A stretch of 64,000 nt of DNA from Bradyrhizobium sp. CSA112 (GCF_029051645.1 NZ_JAACFS010000011.1:1-64000); one strand, 5' to 3'. Positions 34,001-42,677 are shown, counted from the first letter of the stretch. Program-made: numbers and translations. The notes: generated by a model from the letters alone, not told the origin.

Positions 34001-34378
34001 ATGGCAAGCGATGTCATGGCCAAGCCGCATCAGCTGATCGCGAGCGACCGTGTCGAGGGGACGGCGGTGCGCCGGCCGAACGGGGACATGATCGGCCACA
34101 TCGAACGGCTGATGATCGACAAGGTCACCGGTAAAGTATCCTACGCAATCCTGAGCTTCGGCGGGTTTCTCGGCATCGGCACCAACCTGATTCCGTTGCC
34201 GTGGGGACGGCTTCGCTACAACACGAAGTTCGAAGCCTACGAACTCGACATCGATGATGAAGAGCTCAAGCGCGCGCCGTCGTTTCGTGCGGACAAGGAT
34301 TTCGATTGGGGCGATCGCGAGAAGGAGGCCGAGCTGCATCGCTATTACCGCATGCCGCCCTACTGGGGCGGCTTCTGA
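34001..34378 (+). CDS. PRC-barrel domain protein
   Basis: A 125-residue cytosolic protein with one PRC-barrel domain: a pair of beta-strands around GTAVRRPNGDMIGHIERLMID, cited for NGDMIGHI (about 27-34), then KVSYAILSFGGFLGIGTNLIPLPW in part. The C-terminal region (DWGDREKEAELHRYYRMPPYW) is rich in aromatics and charge and common in rhizobial homologues. PRC barrels in such proteins are linked to stress or envelope functions without a defined reaction. ATG 34001 has GGAGGG upstream. The next gene encodes an exported relative. Confidence 0.85.
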   Translation: MASDVMAKPHQLIASDRVEGTAVRRPNGDMIGHIERLMIDKVTGKVSYAILSFGGFLGIGTNLIPLPWGRLRYNTKFEAYELDIDDEELKRAPSFRADKDFDWGDREKEAELHRYYRMPPYWGGF

Positions 34379-34473
34379 CCGCAGTGCGGCGCGACTGTTC
34401 CGTGTGGAATGCGTGGAACACTTGTTGAAGTGACGGGTTCTTCCAGAGCGTTTCTGAACTGAGGAGAACGGAT

Positions 34474-35016
34474 ATGTTAACCAAATATGCCGTTGCCGGC
34501 CTCGCGGCCTCCGCGATGCTGGCGAGTGTCGCATTCGCGCAAGGTCCTTCGGCAACGACCGACAGCGCCACCACCGCCGCGCCTGCGGCGGCGTCCGATA
34601 CCTCGTCGTTCAAGGGCAACTGGCGAACCTCGAAGCTGGTCGGCCTGAACGTGTACAACGACAGCAACGAAAGCCTTGGATCGATCAACGATCTCCTGGC
34701 CGACAAGAGCGGCAACATCAAAGGCGTGGTGATCGGTGTCGGCGGCTTCCTCGGCGTCGGCGAGCATCTGGTTGCGGTGCCCATAGACAAGGTGAAGTTC
34801 GTCGATGAGCCGATTGCCTATACCGGCACGGCAGGCGCGCCTGCCACCGGTGGCGCACGGCCGGGAGCGGGTACAACGGGAACGGGCACGACGACGGGCG
34901 CTGCGCCGGCCGCGACTCCCCCCAAGAAGAATCCGTGGTATCCGGATCACGCCGTGTTCAGCGCGACCAAGGATCAGTTGAAGTCGATGCCGGAGTTCAA
35001 GTACTCGACCGAGTGA
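34474..35016 (+). CDS. Exported PRC-barrel domain protein
   Basis: A 180-residue periplasmic protein: signal peptide 1-22 (ends AFAQ), then a PRC-barrel core with LVGLNVYNDSNESLGSINDL (55-74), GNIKGVVIGVGGFLGVGEHLV and IDKVKF, then a glycine/threonine/alanine linker and a C-terminal YPDHAVFSATKDQLKSMPEF block. That tail is a recurring ending of rhizobial PRC-barrel proteins. GAGGAGAACGG precedes the ATG. A terminator hairpin follows at 35047. Function unknown; the tandem with the cytosolic PRC-barrel gene suggests related roles on the two sides of the membrane (inference). Confidence 0.87.
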   Translation: MLTKYAVAGLAASAMLASVAFAQGPSATTDSATTAAPAAASDTSSFKGNWRTSKLVGLNVYNDSNESLGSINDLLADKSGNIKGVVIGVGGFLGVGEHLVAVPIDKVKFVDEPIAYTGTAGAPATGGARPGAGTTGTGTTTGAAPAATPPKKNPWYPDHAVFSATKDQLKSMPEFKYSTE

Positions 35017-35046
35017 GGCATCGGCCGCGTAGCAACGATTTTCACA

Positions 35047-35084
35047 AATGGCTGGACGGCGTAAGCCGCCCGGCCATTGTGTTT
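35047..35084 (+). terminator. Terminator after exported PRC-barrel gene
   Basis: Stem AATGGC...GGCGTAAGCCG...GCCATT with one internal mismatch and a GTAA loop, followed by TGTGTTTT. It is 30 bases after the stop codon. Confidence 0.75.
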
Positions 35085-35222
35085 TATGGGCGCGCGCTGA
35101 CGTAAACGCTCGTAATGGTGCAGCGCATCCTATCAGCGCGCTCCTCCCGATGTTAGGTTGTATCGCGGCAGGCGCGCCTGCGTTCTGCCTTGCATGGACC
35201 CTTGCAGCAACGGGAGGACGAC

Positions 35223-35438
35223 ATGGCTGATAGCGTCTACAAGGTCATCGAGCTGATCGGCACCAGCACGGAATCCTGGGAGAAGGCCGCTGCCGCCGCG
35301 GTGAGTCGCGCCGGAGAATCCTTGCGCGATCTGCGCGTCGCCGAGGTCGTGAAGCTCGATCTGCAATTGGACGCCAGCGGCAAGGTCGAAGCCTATCGCG
35401 CCAAGCTGAACCTCTCGTTCAAGTTCGAGGGGTCGTAG
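35223..35438 (+). CDS. Dodecin
   Basis: A 71-residue dodecin, a small flavin- or CoA-binding protein that assembles into a hollow 12-mer and stores or buffers flavin. The whole chain fits the family: VYKVIELIGTS, then WEKAAAAAVSRAGESLRDLR, VAEVVKLDLQLD and a C-terminal YRAKLNLSFKFE. ATG 35223 has GGGAGGACGAC upstream. It stands alone between a terminator and a dispersed repeat. Confidence 0.95.
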   Translation: MADSVYKVIELIGTSTESWEKAAAAAVSRAGESLRDLRVAEVVKLDLQLDASGKVEAYRAKLNLSFKFEGS

Positions 35439-35451
35439 CAGTACGTAGGGT

Positions 35452-35544
35452 GTAGGGTGGGCAAAGGCGCGTACGCGCTGTGCCCACCATCCATCAACGG
35501 ATCGCAGCTTGAATGGTGGGCACGCTTCGCTTTGCCCACCCTAC
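35452..35544. repeat. Dispersed repeat, GTAGGGTGGGCAAAG family, copy 3
   Basis: The best preserved copy: GTAGGGTGGGCAAAGGCGCG at the left and CTTCGCTTTGCCCACCCTAC at the right, with inner GTGCCCACCAT and ATGGTGGGCAC, a clear long inverted repeat. It follows the dodecin stop by 13 bases. Confidence 0.85.
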
Positions 35545-35559
35545 GGACCTCGATTTTCG

Positions 35560-37116
35560 CTACAGCGCCGGCAGCGCGCTCACGTAGACATTGATCGCGC
35601 CTTCGGCTTCGGCGATCACGCGCAGCGTTTTGGAATCGAAGGCGATATCGGCGAGCCGCAGCTTGCTGATCTCGGCCGAGACCCGCAGGCCGTCCTCGTT
35701 CTTCTGGAAATCGGCGATCACGGCCGCAATCTTCTTCTGAGCGTTGGCGGCGAACGGCTTGAGGTCGACGGTCGCCTTTTCAGCCAGCGTCTTCTGCAAA
35801 TGCGGGATGGCAGCGCGCGCGGCAGTGCCGAGCAGCCCGAAGGCGGCTTCCGACTCCACCGCGAGCTCGATATCGGTCAGCCGCAGCGTCTGCTCGGCCT
35901 GGTCGAGCACCGGCTTACCCCAGATGTGCACATTGGCCTCGCCGCCGAGGCCCAGGAAGCTCTTCTTCTCCCTGGCGCTCACCAGTAGCGAAATCAGCAG
36001 GCGGTTGCCGGACGCGGCCACGCTGGCGCGCTTGACGGTGACGTCGACCGCGCCCGAACCATCCTCCGGAAAAGTCTTACCAGCGAACTGCGCCTCCACG
36101 ATCTTGTTGATCTCGGTGAAGGGCATGTCGATGGGAACGCCGATGGCGACCCGTCCCGGCGTCGGCGGCACGATGGCGATGGTGGCGGGGAACGGGCAGG
36201 AGGGCTTGGTCTCAGTCGGCGTGATCCGGGTCTCGGCCTCGATGCCGAGCGCCAGGGTCAGGTTCGAAGCATCGACACGCGGCTGCGCGGCAATCGCGCG
36301 CGTGGGGCGCAATTCGAGCCACAGCGCCGGCATCGTCGAACCGGCGGCAGCGCCCTGCAGCGGGATCGAGCGGCAGGCCTTGGCCCATTGCGCCTGCGCG
36401 TTCCGTTCGAAGGTCGGATCGTTGCGCATGCGCGCCTGCACCAGCGCGATCTGCTCGGCGACATTCTGGTCAATCAACGGTTTGACCTGCGCCGGCACGT
36501 TGACGCGCGCGCCGGCTACGCTCAGGCTGGTATCGCCGAGATTGACCTGGCCTGCGAGGTTAGGCTCGATGCGCCAGTTCGTGGCGATCATCGGCCGCGC
36601 TGATATGACGACGTTGCCCTTGATCTCGGCGCTGGCGTTGAGGTTCTTGATGTTCACGCTGCCGATCTGCTTGGCGACATTGCCGCCGAGCAGCCCGCCA
36701 AGCGCGTCGCCGACGGCACCCGTCGCCTTGGCCGACAGCGAGCCGGTTACGTTCAATGTGCCCGTCAGCGGCGTCGCCAGCGACAGCACGTCCTGCGCGC
36801 CGGTCGCGCTGATCGGCCCGCGCGAGGCGGTCCAGCCGATATCGGCGTTCTGCAGGATCTGCGATATCGGATTGTCCGCCTTGCCGGCGAAGGAGCGCGG
36901 CGCGCCGCGATCGGCCGCGTCGCGGATCGCGGAGAGCGCGATCGCAATCGGAGCCATTACTGTCGATGCACGCGGCGCCGGCGGCAGCGGCGGCAACTCG
37001 GCGAGCGGGGGCGAGCGGTTCGTGGCGCGCGGCGCGACGAAGTCCATCACCTTCAGGCTGACGGCAAACGAGATGACGAGGACCGCCAGCGCGATCGCAA
37101 TTGTCTTGAGACGCAT
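35560..37116 (-). CDS. DUF4403 family protein, membrane-anchored
   Basis: A 518-residue protein of the DUF4403 family. Residues about 5-27 are a hydrophobic anchor or signal, then a proline-rich stretch (AELPPLPPAPRAS). The remainder alternates beta-rich repeats with features of lipid-binding tubular folds: SAEIKGNVVISARP, INVPAQVKPLIDQNVAEQI, MPALWLELRPTRA, GVPIDMPFTEINKIV and FLGLGGEANVHIWGKPV. Relatives are of unknown function, perhaps envelope lipid handling. ATG 37116 is chosen (GGGGGA upstream); the in-frame ATG 37146 has none. It is transcribed with, and 146 bases after, the L,D-transpeptidase gene, with a terminator between. Confidence 0.85.
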   Translation of the reverse strand: MRLKTIAIALAVLVISFAVSLKVMDFVAPRATNRSPPLAELPPLPPAPRASTVMAPIAIALSAIRDAADRGAPRSFAGKADNPISQILQNADIGWTASRGPISATGAQDVLSLATPLTGTLNVTGSLSAKATGAVGDALGGLLGGNVAKQIGSVNIKNLNASAEIKGNVVISARPMIATNWRIEPNLAGQVNLGDTSLSVAGARVNVPAQVKPLIDQNVAEQIALVQARMRNDPTFERNAQAQWAKACRSIPLQGAAAGSTMPALWLELRPTRAIAAQPRVDASNLTLALGIEAETRITPTETKPSCPFPATIAIVPPTPGRVAIGVPIDMPFTEINKIVEAQFAGKTFPEDGSGAVDVTVKRASVAASGNRLLISLLVSAREKKSFLGLGGEANVHIWGKPVLDQAEQTLRLTDIELAVESEAAFGLLGTAARAAIPHLQKTLAEKATVDLKPFAANAQKKIAAVIADFQKNEDGLRVSAEISKLRLADIAFDSKTLRVIAEAEGAINVYVSALPAL

Positions 37117-37210
37117 CGTCCCCCGGCCCCCATTGAATCGCCCCAAGGGGTTTTACAGGGGCGGCGAGGGGGACGCCACTGCACATTGCCGCGACCTCAG
37201 GTCAATAGAA

Positions 37211-37238
37211 AACGGCCTCGGCGAATGCCGGGGCCGTT
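37211..37238 (-). terminator. Hairpin after the L,D-transpeptidase gene
   Basis: Twelve-bp stem, AACGGCCTCGGC with GCCGGGGCCGTT (one G-T pair), loop GAAT. On the minus strand it is followed by TTCTATT, a weak U tract, 25 bases after the stop of the transpeptidase gene. Confidence 0.7.
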
Positions 37239-37262
37239 CCGGGTCGTTCAAACTTTATTGGC

Positions 37263-37943
37263 CTAGCGGATGGTCCGGCCGAGATCGGCGCGGCGATCCG
37301 TCATCGGCAGCACGATCACCTTGGTTCCGACGCTGACCCGCGAATAAAGGTCTTTGACATCTTCATTGGTGAGGCGGAGGCAGCCCGAGGAGACGCGGCT
37401 TCCGATCGTCGAGGGGTCATTGGTGCCGTGGATGCGATAAATGGTGCCGCCGAGATACATCGCGCGGGCACCGAGCGGGTTGCCGGGGCCGCCCGCCATG
37501 TGGCGCGGCAGATAGGGCTGGCGCGCAATCATCTGCGGGGGCGGGGTCCAAGCCGGCCATTCGGCCTTGCGCGTGATCGTCTGCGTGCCCGACCAGGTGA
37601 AGCCGTCGCGGCCGATGCCGATGCCGTAGCGCATCGCCTGGCCGTTGCCGAGCACGAGGTAGAGATAGGTGTTGGGGGTATCGATGATGATGGTGCCCGG
37701 CGCCTCGCGGGTGGCGTAGTTCACGACCTGGCGGCGCAGGCGAGCCGGCAACTCGACCGTCCGGTCTTCTTCATCCTGGGGCGCAGCCTGCACCGGTGGC
37801 AGGGCTGCTTCGATCTGCGGCAGGAAAAACGGAAACAGCGGCAGCGGGGCCGCGGCGGCGGGTGCGGAAAATGCAGTCGCGCCGATCGCCAGCGCAGCGA
37901 AGGTGGCGGCCGCGAAGCGCGGCAGTCTGGATGAATTGGACAT
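37263..37943 (-). CDS. L,D-transpeptidase (ErfK/YbiS type)
   Basis: A 226-residue periplasmic YkuD-domain enzyme that probably cross-links peptidoglycan or anchors proteins to it. Residues 1-32 form a signal peptide (AAAAPL). The catalytic region has GIGIGRDGFTWSGT, IYRIHGTNDPSTIGSRVSSG (core IHGT) and SSGCLRLTNEDVKDLY, giving a Cys nucleophile in SGC. It lacks the peptidoglycan-binding domain present in the protein at 1016-2023. The gene has its own promoter region upstream (37944-38110) and a hairpin after the stop. Confidence 0.92.
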   Translation of the reverse strand: MSNSSRLPRFAAATFAALAIGATAFSAPAAAAPLPLFPFFLPQIEAALPPVQAAPQDEEDRTVELPARLRRQVVNYATREAPGTIIIDTPNTYLYLVLGNGQAMRYGIGIGRDGFTWSGTQTITRKAEWPAWTPPPQMIARQPYLPRHMAGGPGNPLGARAMYLGGTIYRIHGTNDPSTIGSRVSSGCLRLTNEDVKDLYSRVSVGTKVIVLPMTDRRADLGRTIR

Positions 37944-38112
37944 GATCGTCCCCCTGTTGGTCGCACCAGTTCGGCGCGTCGTTGGGGAAACCTCTACCGA
38001 TGAACCGTTTCAGGACATTTGCACGAAATCGCCAAAATGGTTTCGCGGCGTTAGGGAATTGTTTCATTAAGGTTTCGTTGACGGACGCGCAGCCGGCGGG
38101 ACTGTGGGGGCG

Positions 38113-38252
38113 CTCCTTCTCCCCTTGTGGGAGAAGGTGGCGCGGACGCAGTCCGCGACGGATGAGGGGTCTGTCTCCGCGGAGAGAAACCCCTCACCCG
38201 TCTCGCCGCCGCTTCGCGGCGTCGATCCACCCTCTCCCACAAGGGGAGAGGG
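38113..38252. repeat. Long inverted repeat with CTCCTTCTCCCCTTGTGGGAG arms
   Basis: Left arm CTTCTCCCCTTGTGGGAGAA is itself palindromic and mirrored by CTCTCCCACAAGGGGAGAGG at the right end; between them are GATGAGGGGTCTG and AACCCCTCACC. A dispersed palindromic repeat of the Bradyrhizobium type (from memory) between the TAXI receptor stop and the transpeptidase promoter. Confidence 0.75.
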
Positions 38253-38297
38253 AAGTACCTACTTGATCGGAGGAAAAGCCTGCCGAACCAATCAGGT

Positions 38298-39692
38298 CTA
38301 CCCGGCGCGCATTCGCGGCATTCCGGCCTCGCCGGCATTGAGCACCGTCCGGCGGTCGGCGACTGCGTGGTGGAATTGCTCGAGCGCCAAACCGATCACC
38401 GAGAGGTCGCCGTCCTCGACTGCGCCGTCGTCATAGCAATCGAGCGCGTGACGCAATATGCCGTCGGCGGTGTTCTGCATCTGCGCCAGCTCTTCCGGCG
38501 TTTCCGCCTTGCGTACCCTGGAAATCAGGTCGAGCAGCTCATCGCGATGGCCGACATACACCTCGCGTTCGTCCCTGTTCCAGTAGTGCTTGAACCAGGC
38601 GCCGACCGACCCCAAGCCTGAGAGAATCAGGATCGCGCCCCAGATATAGTCGGTGTACTTTTCGAGGAACGTTCGCTCGTTGCCGTCGATATAGGCCGCC
38701 GCTCCCGCATGCGCCGGTAATGCTGCGTCCTTGTCGGTGTCAGGCTTTTCGATCTGCGAGGCGGTCGGCAGTTCACGCGCGAGCTGCTGGCGGTTGGTGA
38801 AGAGCTGCCGTGCGAAGGCGGCGACCGCCGTGTCCGACAACGACTTCGGCGCGATGATCAGGTGGTTGACCGCAACGGTGTCGACCTTATCTTCCGGCCG
38901 CTGCGGCGAGGAGCCGAAGATGCTGGCGGGAATCTCCTCGGATTCGTAGATCGGGTTTTTCTTCGCGATCGCATCGGAAACCTCGATCGGCAGGAATTTC
39001 GGCTCGCCGCGCGCCGACGCCGTTGCCGCGATCGCATCCACGGTGATCTTGCTCTTGAGCGGGCCGACCGCCATGAAGGCGTCGACCGACTGATCGCGTG
39101 CCATTTCGGCGATCTGGTTGGTGGCAAACTGGCTGATCGTGACCTTGTCGGGATTGATGCCGGACTCTTTTAGAATACTGCGCAACAGCGCGACATTGGC
39201 TTGCGTCCGCCCGATCACGCCGACGCGGTGGCCGGCGAGTTCGTCGAGACTCTTGATCTTGGGCGTGGGCTGCCTCTTCGAGCCCTTGGCGGGAAGGCCG
39301 GAAGGCGCCCACAGCACGACGACATTCTTGCGCAGGATGGCGACCGACTCGGCGTTATCCGGCAGGTTCAGGTCGCCGCGCGCTACCGCCAGATCGGCCT
39401 TGCCGGCGGTGAACAACGCGATGCTCTCCACCGCCCCTTCCGTCGTGACCGGCGTCAGCCGCACCGAGCTGCCCTCGCGCGCAAAGGTCTGCGCCATCAA
39501 CTGGATCAGCTTCTGGTCGTCGCTGCCGGCAGGCCCCACCGCAATCCGCAGCGTCGTCGGCCGCAGCACGTAATACAGCGTGCCCGCAGCGACGCAGAAC
39601 GCGAGCATGCCGGCGGCAAGGATCAAAAGCGCATAGCTCTGGCGCTTTCGCCGTCGGCGGGATCGCGCAGGATTGTCGTTTGGGTCTGACAT
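38298..39692 (-). CDS. TAXI-family TRAP solute receptor, membrane-anchored
   Basis: A 464-residue protein: basic N-terminus, membrane segment at about 19-43, then a TAXI-type solute-binding domain (LRIAVGPAGSDDQKLIQLMAQTF and GKADLAVARGDLNLP, cited in part), ending in a second membrane segment at about 352-372 and a helical C-terminal tail. Classic TAXI receptors are free periplasmic proteins of TRAP transporters; this one appears double-anchored and has no TRAP permease next to it. It may sense rather than import a solute (inference). ATG 39692 has a weak ribosome site. Confidence 0.85.
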   Translation of the reverse strand: MSDPNDNPARSRRRRKRQSYALLILAAGMLAFCVAAGTLYYVLRPTTLRIAVGPAGSDDQKLIQLMAQTFAREGSSVRLTPVTTEGAVESIALFTAGKADLAVARGDLNLPDNAESVAILRKNVVVLWAPSGLPAKGSKRQPTPKIKSLDELAGHRVGVIGRTQANVALLRSILKESGINPDKVTISQFATNQIAEMARDQSVDAFMAVGPLKSKITVDAIAATASARGEPKFLPIEVSDAIAKKNPIYESEEIPASIFGSSPQRPEDKVDTVAVNHLIIAPKSLSDTAVAAFARQLFTNRQQLARELPTASQIEKPDTDKDAALPAHAGAAAYIDGNERTFLEKYTDYIWGAILILSGLGSVGAWFKHYWNRDEREVYVGHRDELLDLISRVRKAETPEELAQMQNTADGILRHALDCYDDGAVEDGDLSVIGLALEQFHHAVADRRTVLNAGEAGMPRMRAG

Positions 39693-39823
39693 CGTTCTGT
39701 CACGTTACATGAAAATGCGTGGAGACGAGCTTAAAAACATCCTTACAGAACGATGACGTCATACGCTTGAAATATCCATGTCCCAACGTCGCACTTGAGA
39801 ATCATTAATCTCGGGCCCGGGAC

Positions 39824-40879
39824 ATGAAGATACTGATTGCGACCGATGCATGGCATCCGCAGGTGAACGGCGTCGTCCGTACGCTGACGTCCCTGGCGAA
39901 GAGCGCCTCCGCGCTTGGCGCCGATATCAGCTTTCTCACCCCGGACGGATTTCCGTCGATGGCGCTGCCGACCTATCCGGGACTGCGCATCGCGCTGCCG
40001 AACCGGCGCGAGATTGCGCGGCGGATCGAGGAGGCGGCGCCGGACGCTATTCACATCGCGACCGAGGGGCCAATCGGCTGGATGGTGCGCGCCCATTGCC
40101 GACGCCGCAAGCTGGCGTTTACCACGTCCTATACGACGCGCTTTCCCGAATATATCGCCGTCCGCACCGGGCTCCCCGTCAGCGTCGGCTATGCGGTGCT
40201 GCGGCACTTTCATGCCGCGTCTTCCACGACCATGGTCGCGACCGACTCGCTGCGGCAGGAACTCGGCGCACGGGGTTTTCGGAAGCTCGGCTTCTGGACA
40301 CGCGGTGTCGACACCGGGCTGTTTAACCCGCATACGCCTGCGGCGCTCGATCTGCCGCGGCCGATCTTCATGACCATGGGCCGCGTCGCGGTGGAAAAGA
40401 ATCTCGAAGCGTTTCTATCGCTCGACCTGCCGGGGTCGAAAGTCGTCGTCGGCGACGGCCCGCAGAGGGCGCAGCTCTCGAAACAATACCCGGACGCGAT
40501 TTTCCTCGGCGAGAAGAAGGGCGCGGACCTGACGGCGCATCTGGCTGCAGCCGAGGTCTTCGTGTTTCCGAGCCTGACCGACACCTTCGGTGTCGTACAG
40601 CTCGAGGCATTGGCCTGCGGAACGCCGGTCGCGGCGTTCCCGGTCACCGGCCCGAAGGATGTCATTGCCGATCACCCGATCGGCGCAATTGACACCGATC
40701 TGCACAGCGCTTGCTTGCGCGCGCTGACGATGTCTCGCGAGGCCTGCCGGAATTTTGCGCTTTCGCGTTCCTGGGAAAACAGCGCGCGCCAGTTCATCGG
40801 CAATCTGACGGCGCTGCAGCCGAGCCGCGTGCTGCGGCCGGTGCGCCGGGCGCCCGCCACCAGCGCGGTGCAGGGCTGA
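39824..40879 (+). CDS. Glycosyltransferase family 4 protein
   Basis: A 351-residue GT-B fold glycosyltransferase. The N-terminal donor-independent half starts KILIATDAWHPQVNGVVRTL, typical of GT4 alpha-glycosyltransferases that act on lipids; the C-terminal nucleotide-sugar half has MGRVAVEKNLEAFL, VVVGDGPQRAQL, VFPSLTDTFGVVQLEALACG with the paired glutamates, and TPVAAFPVTGPKDVI. Relatives include GDP-mannose-dependent mannosyltransferases and lipid glycosyltransferases. Next is a phospholipid-methyltransferase-like gene, which makes a lipid acceptor plausible. ATG 39824 with GGGACATG context. Confidence 0.9.
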   Translation: MKILIATDAWHPQVNGVVRTLTSLAKSASALGADISFLTPDGFPSMALPTYPGLRIALPNRREIARRIEEAAPDAIHIATEGPIGWMVRAHCRRRKLAFTTSYTTRFPEYIAVRTGLPVSVGYAVLRHFHAASSTTMVATDSLRQELGARGFRKLGFWTRGVDTGLFNPHTPAALDLPRPIFMTMGRVAVEKNLEAFLSLDLPGSKVVVGDGPQRAQLSKQYPDAIFLGEKKGADLTAHLAAAEVFVFPSLTDTFGVVQLEALACGTPVAAFPVTGPKDVIADHPIGAIDTDLHSACLRALTMSREACRNFALSRSWENSARQFIGNLTALQPSRVLRPVRRAPATSAVQG

Positions 40880-40934
40880 ACACAAAATTCGATCATCATA
40901 ACCAGTTGCGTGAGACGAGAAGGCAGAACCAACC

Positions 40935-41624
40935 ATGGCAGACATTATCAAGCTTGACGGGACAAGGCCCCTGGATTTCGACCGCGAAACGGTCGAGCAG
41001 GCCTATGATCGCTGGGCACCGGTTTACGACCTCGTGTTCGGGGGCGTGTTCAGCAAGGGCCGCAAGGCGGCCATCCAGGCAACCAACAAGATCGGCGGCC
41101 GCGTGCTCGAGGTCGGCGTCGGCACCGGCATTTCGCTGCCGCTATATGCGCCGCATCTGCGCATCTTCGGCACCGATATTTCGGAGGCGATGCTGCAGAA
41201 GGCGAAGAAGCGCGTCGACGAACTCGGCTTGAAGAACGTCGAAGGGCTTGCGGTGATGGACGCCGAAAATCTTGAATTCCCCGACGATTCGTTCGACGTG
41301 GTGATGGCGCAATATGTCGTCACGGCGGTGCCGAACCCCGAAAAGGCGCTCGACGAATTCGCCCGCGTGCTGCGGCCGGATGGCGAACTCATCATCCTCA
41401 CCCGTGTGAGCGCCGATGCCGGCATGCGCCGCTTCATCGAGCAGCGCCTGCAGCCGGTGGTTCGTCCGCTCGGCTTCCGCACCGCCGAGTTCGCCTGGTC
41501 GCGCTACGCGCAATGGCTGGCGGGCGCGCGGGGCATGGAATTGGCCGAGCGCCGCCTGGTGCCGCCGCTCGGCCATTTCTCCCTGGTGCGTTTTCGAAAA
41601 ACCGACGTCGCCGCGGCGGCCTGA
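40935..41624 (+). CDS. SAM-dependent methyltransferase, PmtA/PmtX-like
   Basis: A 229-residue class I methyltransferase. Motif I is GRVLEVGVGTGISLPLY (about 54-70), then FGTDISEAML, VMDAENLEFPDDSFDVVMAQYV and VLRPDGELIILTRV. The N-terminal AYDRWAPVYDLVFGGVFSKG resembles the R. sphaeroides-type phosphatidylethanolamine N-methyltransferases (PmtA, and PmtX of Bradyrhizobium), which make phosphatidylcholine intermediates from PE. That assignment is a family resemblance, not proof. GAAGGCAGAACCAACC precedes the ATG. It lies between a glycosyltransferase and a membrane protein gene. Confidence 0.8.
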   Translation: MADIIKLDGTRPLDFDRETVEQAYDRWAPVYDLVFGGVFSKGRKAAIQATNKIGGRVLEVGVGTGISLPLYAPHLRIFGTDISEAMLQKAKKRVDELGLKNVEGLAVMDAENLEFPDDSFDVVMAQYVVTAVPNPEKALDEFARVLRPDGELIILTRVSADAGMRRFIEQRLQPVVRPLGFRTAEFAWSRYAQWLAGARGMELAERRLVPPLGHFSLVRFRKTDVAAAA

Positions 41625-41749
41625 CGCGCAAGCGTTGCCGTCTCGCGGCGTCGCGCCGCTGCGCTCCGTCACATGTCAACTTCATGATGTCACATGCCGG
41701 ACATCGAATCTCGTTAAACGTCAAACCCGAAAGAACTTGGGGGTAGAGA

Positions 41750-42367
41750 ATGATCAAGAATTTCCTGCAGGAACTGCGAACCCAGCGCTGGGACGACCAT
41801 CGCTACTATCACCACAGCCGCATCAACCAGTCGCTGCACTTCGTCAGCGCGGCGAGCTTCCTGTTCGCCTACGGGATGCTGTTCTTCGATCCCGTGGTGT
41901 CGGCGCTGGTCGGCTGGCTGGTGTCGATGACCACGCGGCAGGCCGGTCACTTCTTCTTCGAGCCGCGCGGCTACGACCACGTCAACCAGGCGACCCATGA
42001 GCACAAGGAAGAGATCAAGGTCGGCTACAACCTGCAGCGCAAGGTCGTGCTGATGACGGTCTGGGCGCTGTCGCCGCTGGTGCTGTATCTCGATCCGACG
42101 CTGTTCGGATTGTTTACGCCCTGGACCTCGAGCGCCGACTTCATGCGTCAGGTGGCCAAGGTCTGGCTGGCGGTCGGCATCGGCGGATTGTTGTTCCGCA
42201 CCGTCCACCTGTTCTTCATCCGCGACGTCGAAACGGGTCTCGTCTGGATGACCAAGATCCTTACCGACCCCTTCAGCGATCTCAAGCTGTACTACAAGGC
42301 GCCGTTGGCTCTCATGAAGGGCGAACTGATCGATCCCGGCCTAGAGAAGCACGTCAAGCACGCCTAA
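41750..42367 (+). CDS. Multi-pass membrane protein, possibly Mpo1/DUF962-like
   Basis: A 205-residue protein with hydrophobic segments near residues 26-48, 44-62, 96-116 and 135-158. The pattern YYHHSRINQSLHFVSA (H-x3-N-x3-H) followed by QAGHFFFEPRGYD resembles the histidine signatures of DUF962/Mpo1 proteins (H..N...H, then Q..GH..FE), iron-dependent enzymes that oxidise 2-hydroxy fatty acids in yeast. The match is by eye and to short motifs. TTGGGGGTAGAG stands before ATG 41750. Downstream is a nested repeat. Confidence 0.7.
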   Translation: MIKNFLQELRTQRWDDHRYYHHSRINQSLHFVSAASFLFAYGMLFFDPVVSALVGWLVSMTTRQAGHFFFEPRGYDHVNQATHEHKEEIKVGYNLQRKVVLMTVWALSPLVLYLDPTLFGLFTPWTSSADFMRQVAKVWLAVGIGGLLFRTVHLFFIRDVETGLVWMTKILTDPFSDLKLYYKAPLALMKGELIDPGLEKHVKHA

Positions 42368-42393
42368 GCGTTGAACTTGATCCATCAACCACC

Positions 42394-42661
42394 GTCATGG
42401 CCGGGCTTGTCCCGGCTATCCACGTTCTTAAGCACCAGTTGTGAGATCGTCATTGCGAGCGAAGCGAAGCAATCCACCTCTCCGTGCGGGGATAGATGGA
42501 TTGCTTCGTCGCGGAGCCTGTCATCGGGCGCGCATTCGCGCGACCCGGTGGCTCCTCGCAATGACGAAGGAGGCCAGCCTGGCGATGTCGGCAGCTAATA
42601 AGACGTGGATGGCCGGGACATCTGCGCGAAGACGCGCTTCGCGCTTTTGCCCGGCCATGAC
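42394..42661. repeat. Outer palindromic repeat split by a second repeat
   Basis: Perfect 13-base ends GTCATGGCCGGGC (42394-42406) and GCCCGGCCATGAC (42649-42661). The left part runs to CTATCCACGT and the right resumes at ACGTGGATGGCCGGGAC, with the GTCATTGCGAG-type element (42449-42565) between them, as if one repeat had landed in the other. Confidence 0.8.
42449..42565. repeat. Palindromic repeat, GTCATTGCGAG family, copy 3 (nested)
   Basis: Left arm GTCATTGCGAGCGAAGCGA (short type); right arm is the long type, ending GGTGGCTCCTCGCAATGAC, with GCGCGCATTCGCGCG inside. It lies within the 42394-42661 repeat. Confidence 0.8.
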
Positions 42662-42677
42662 GACAGGCGATAAAGCC

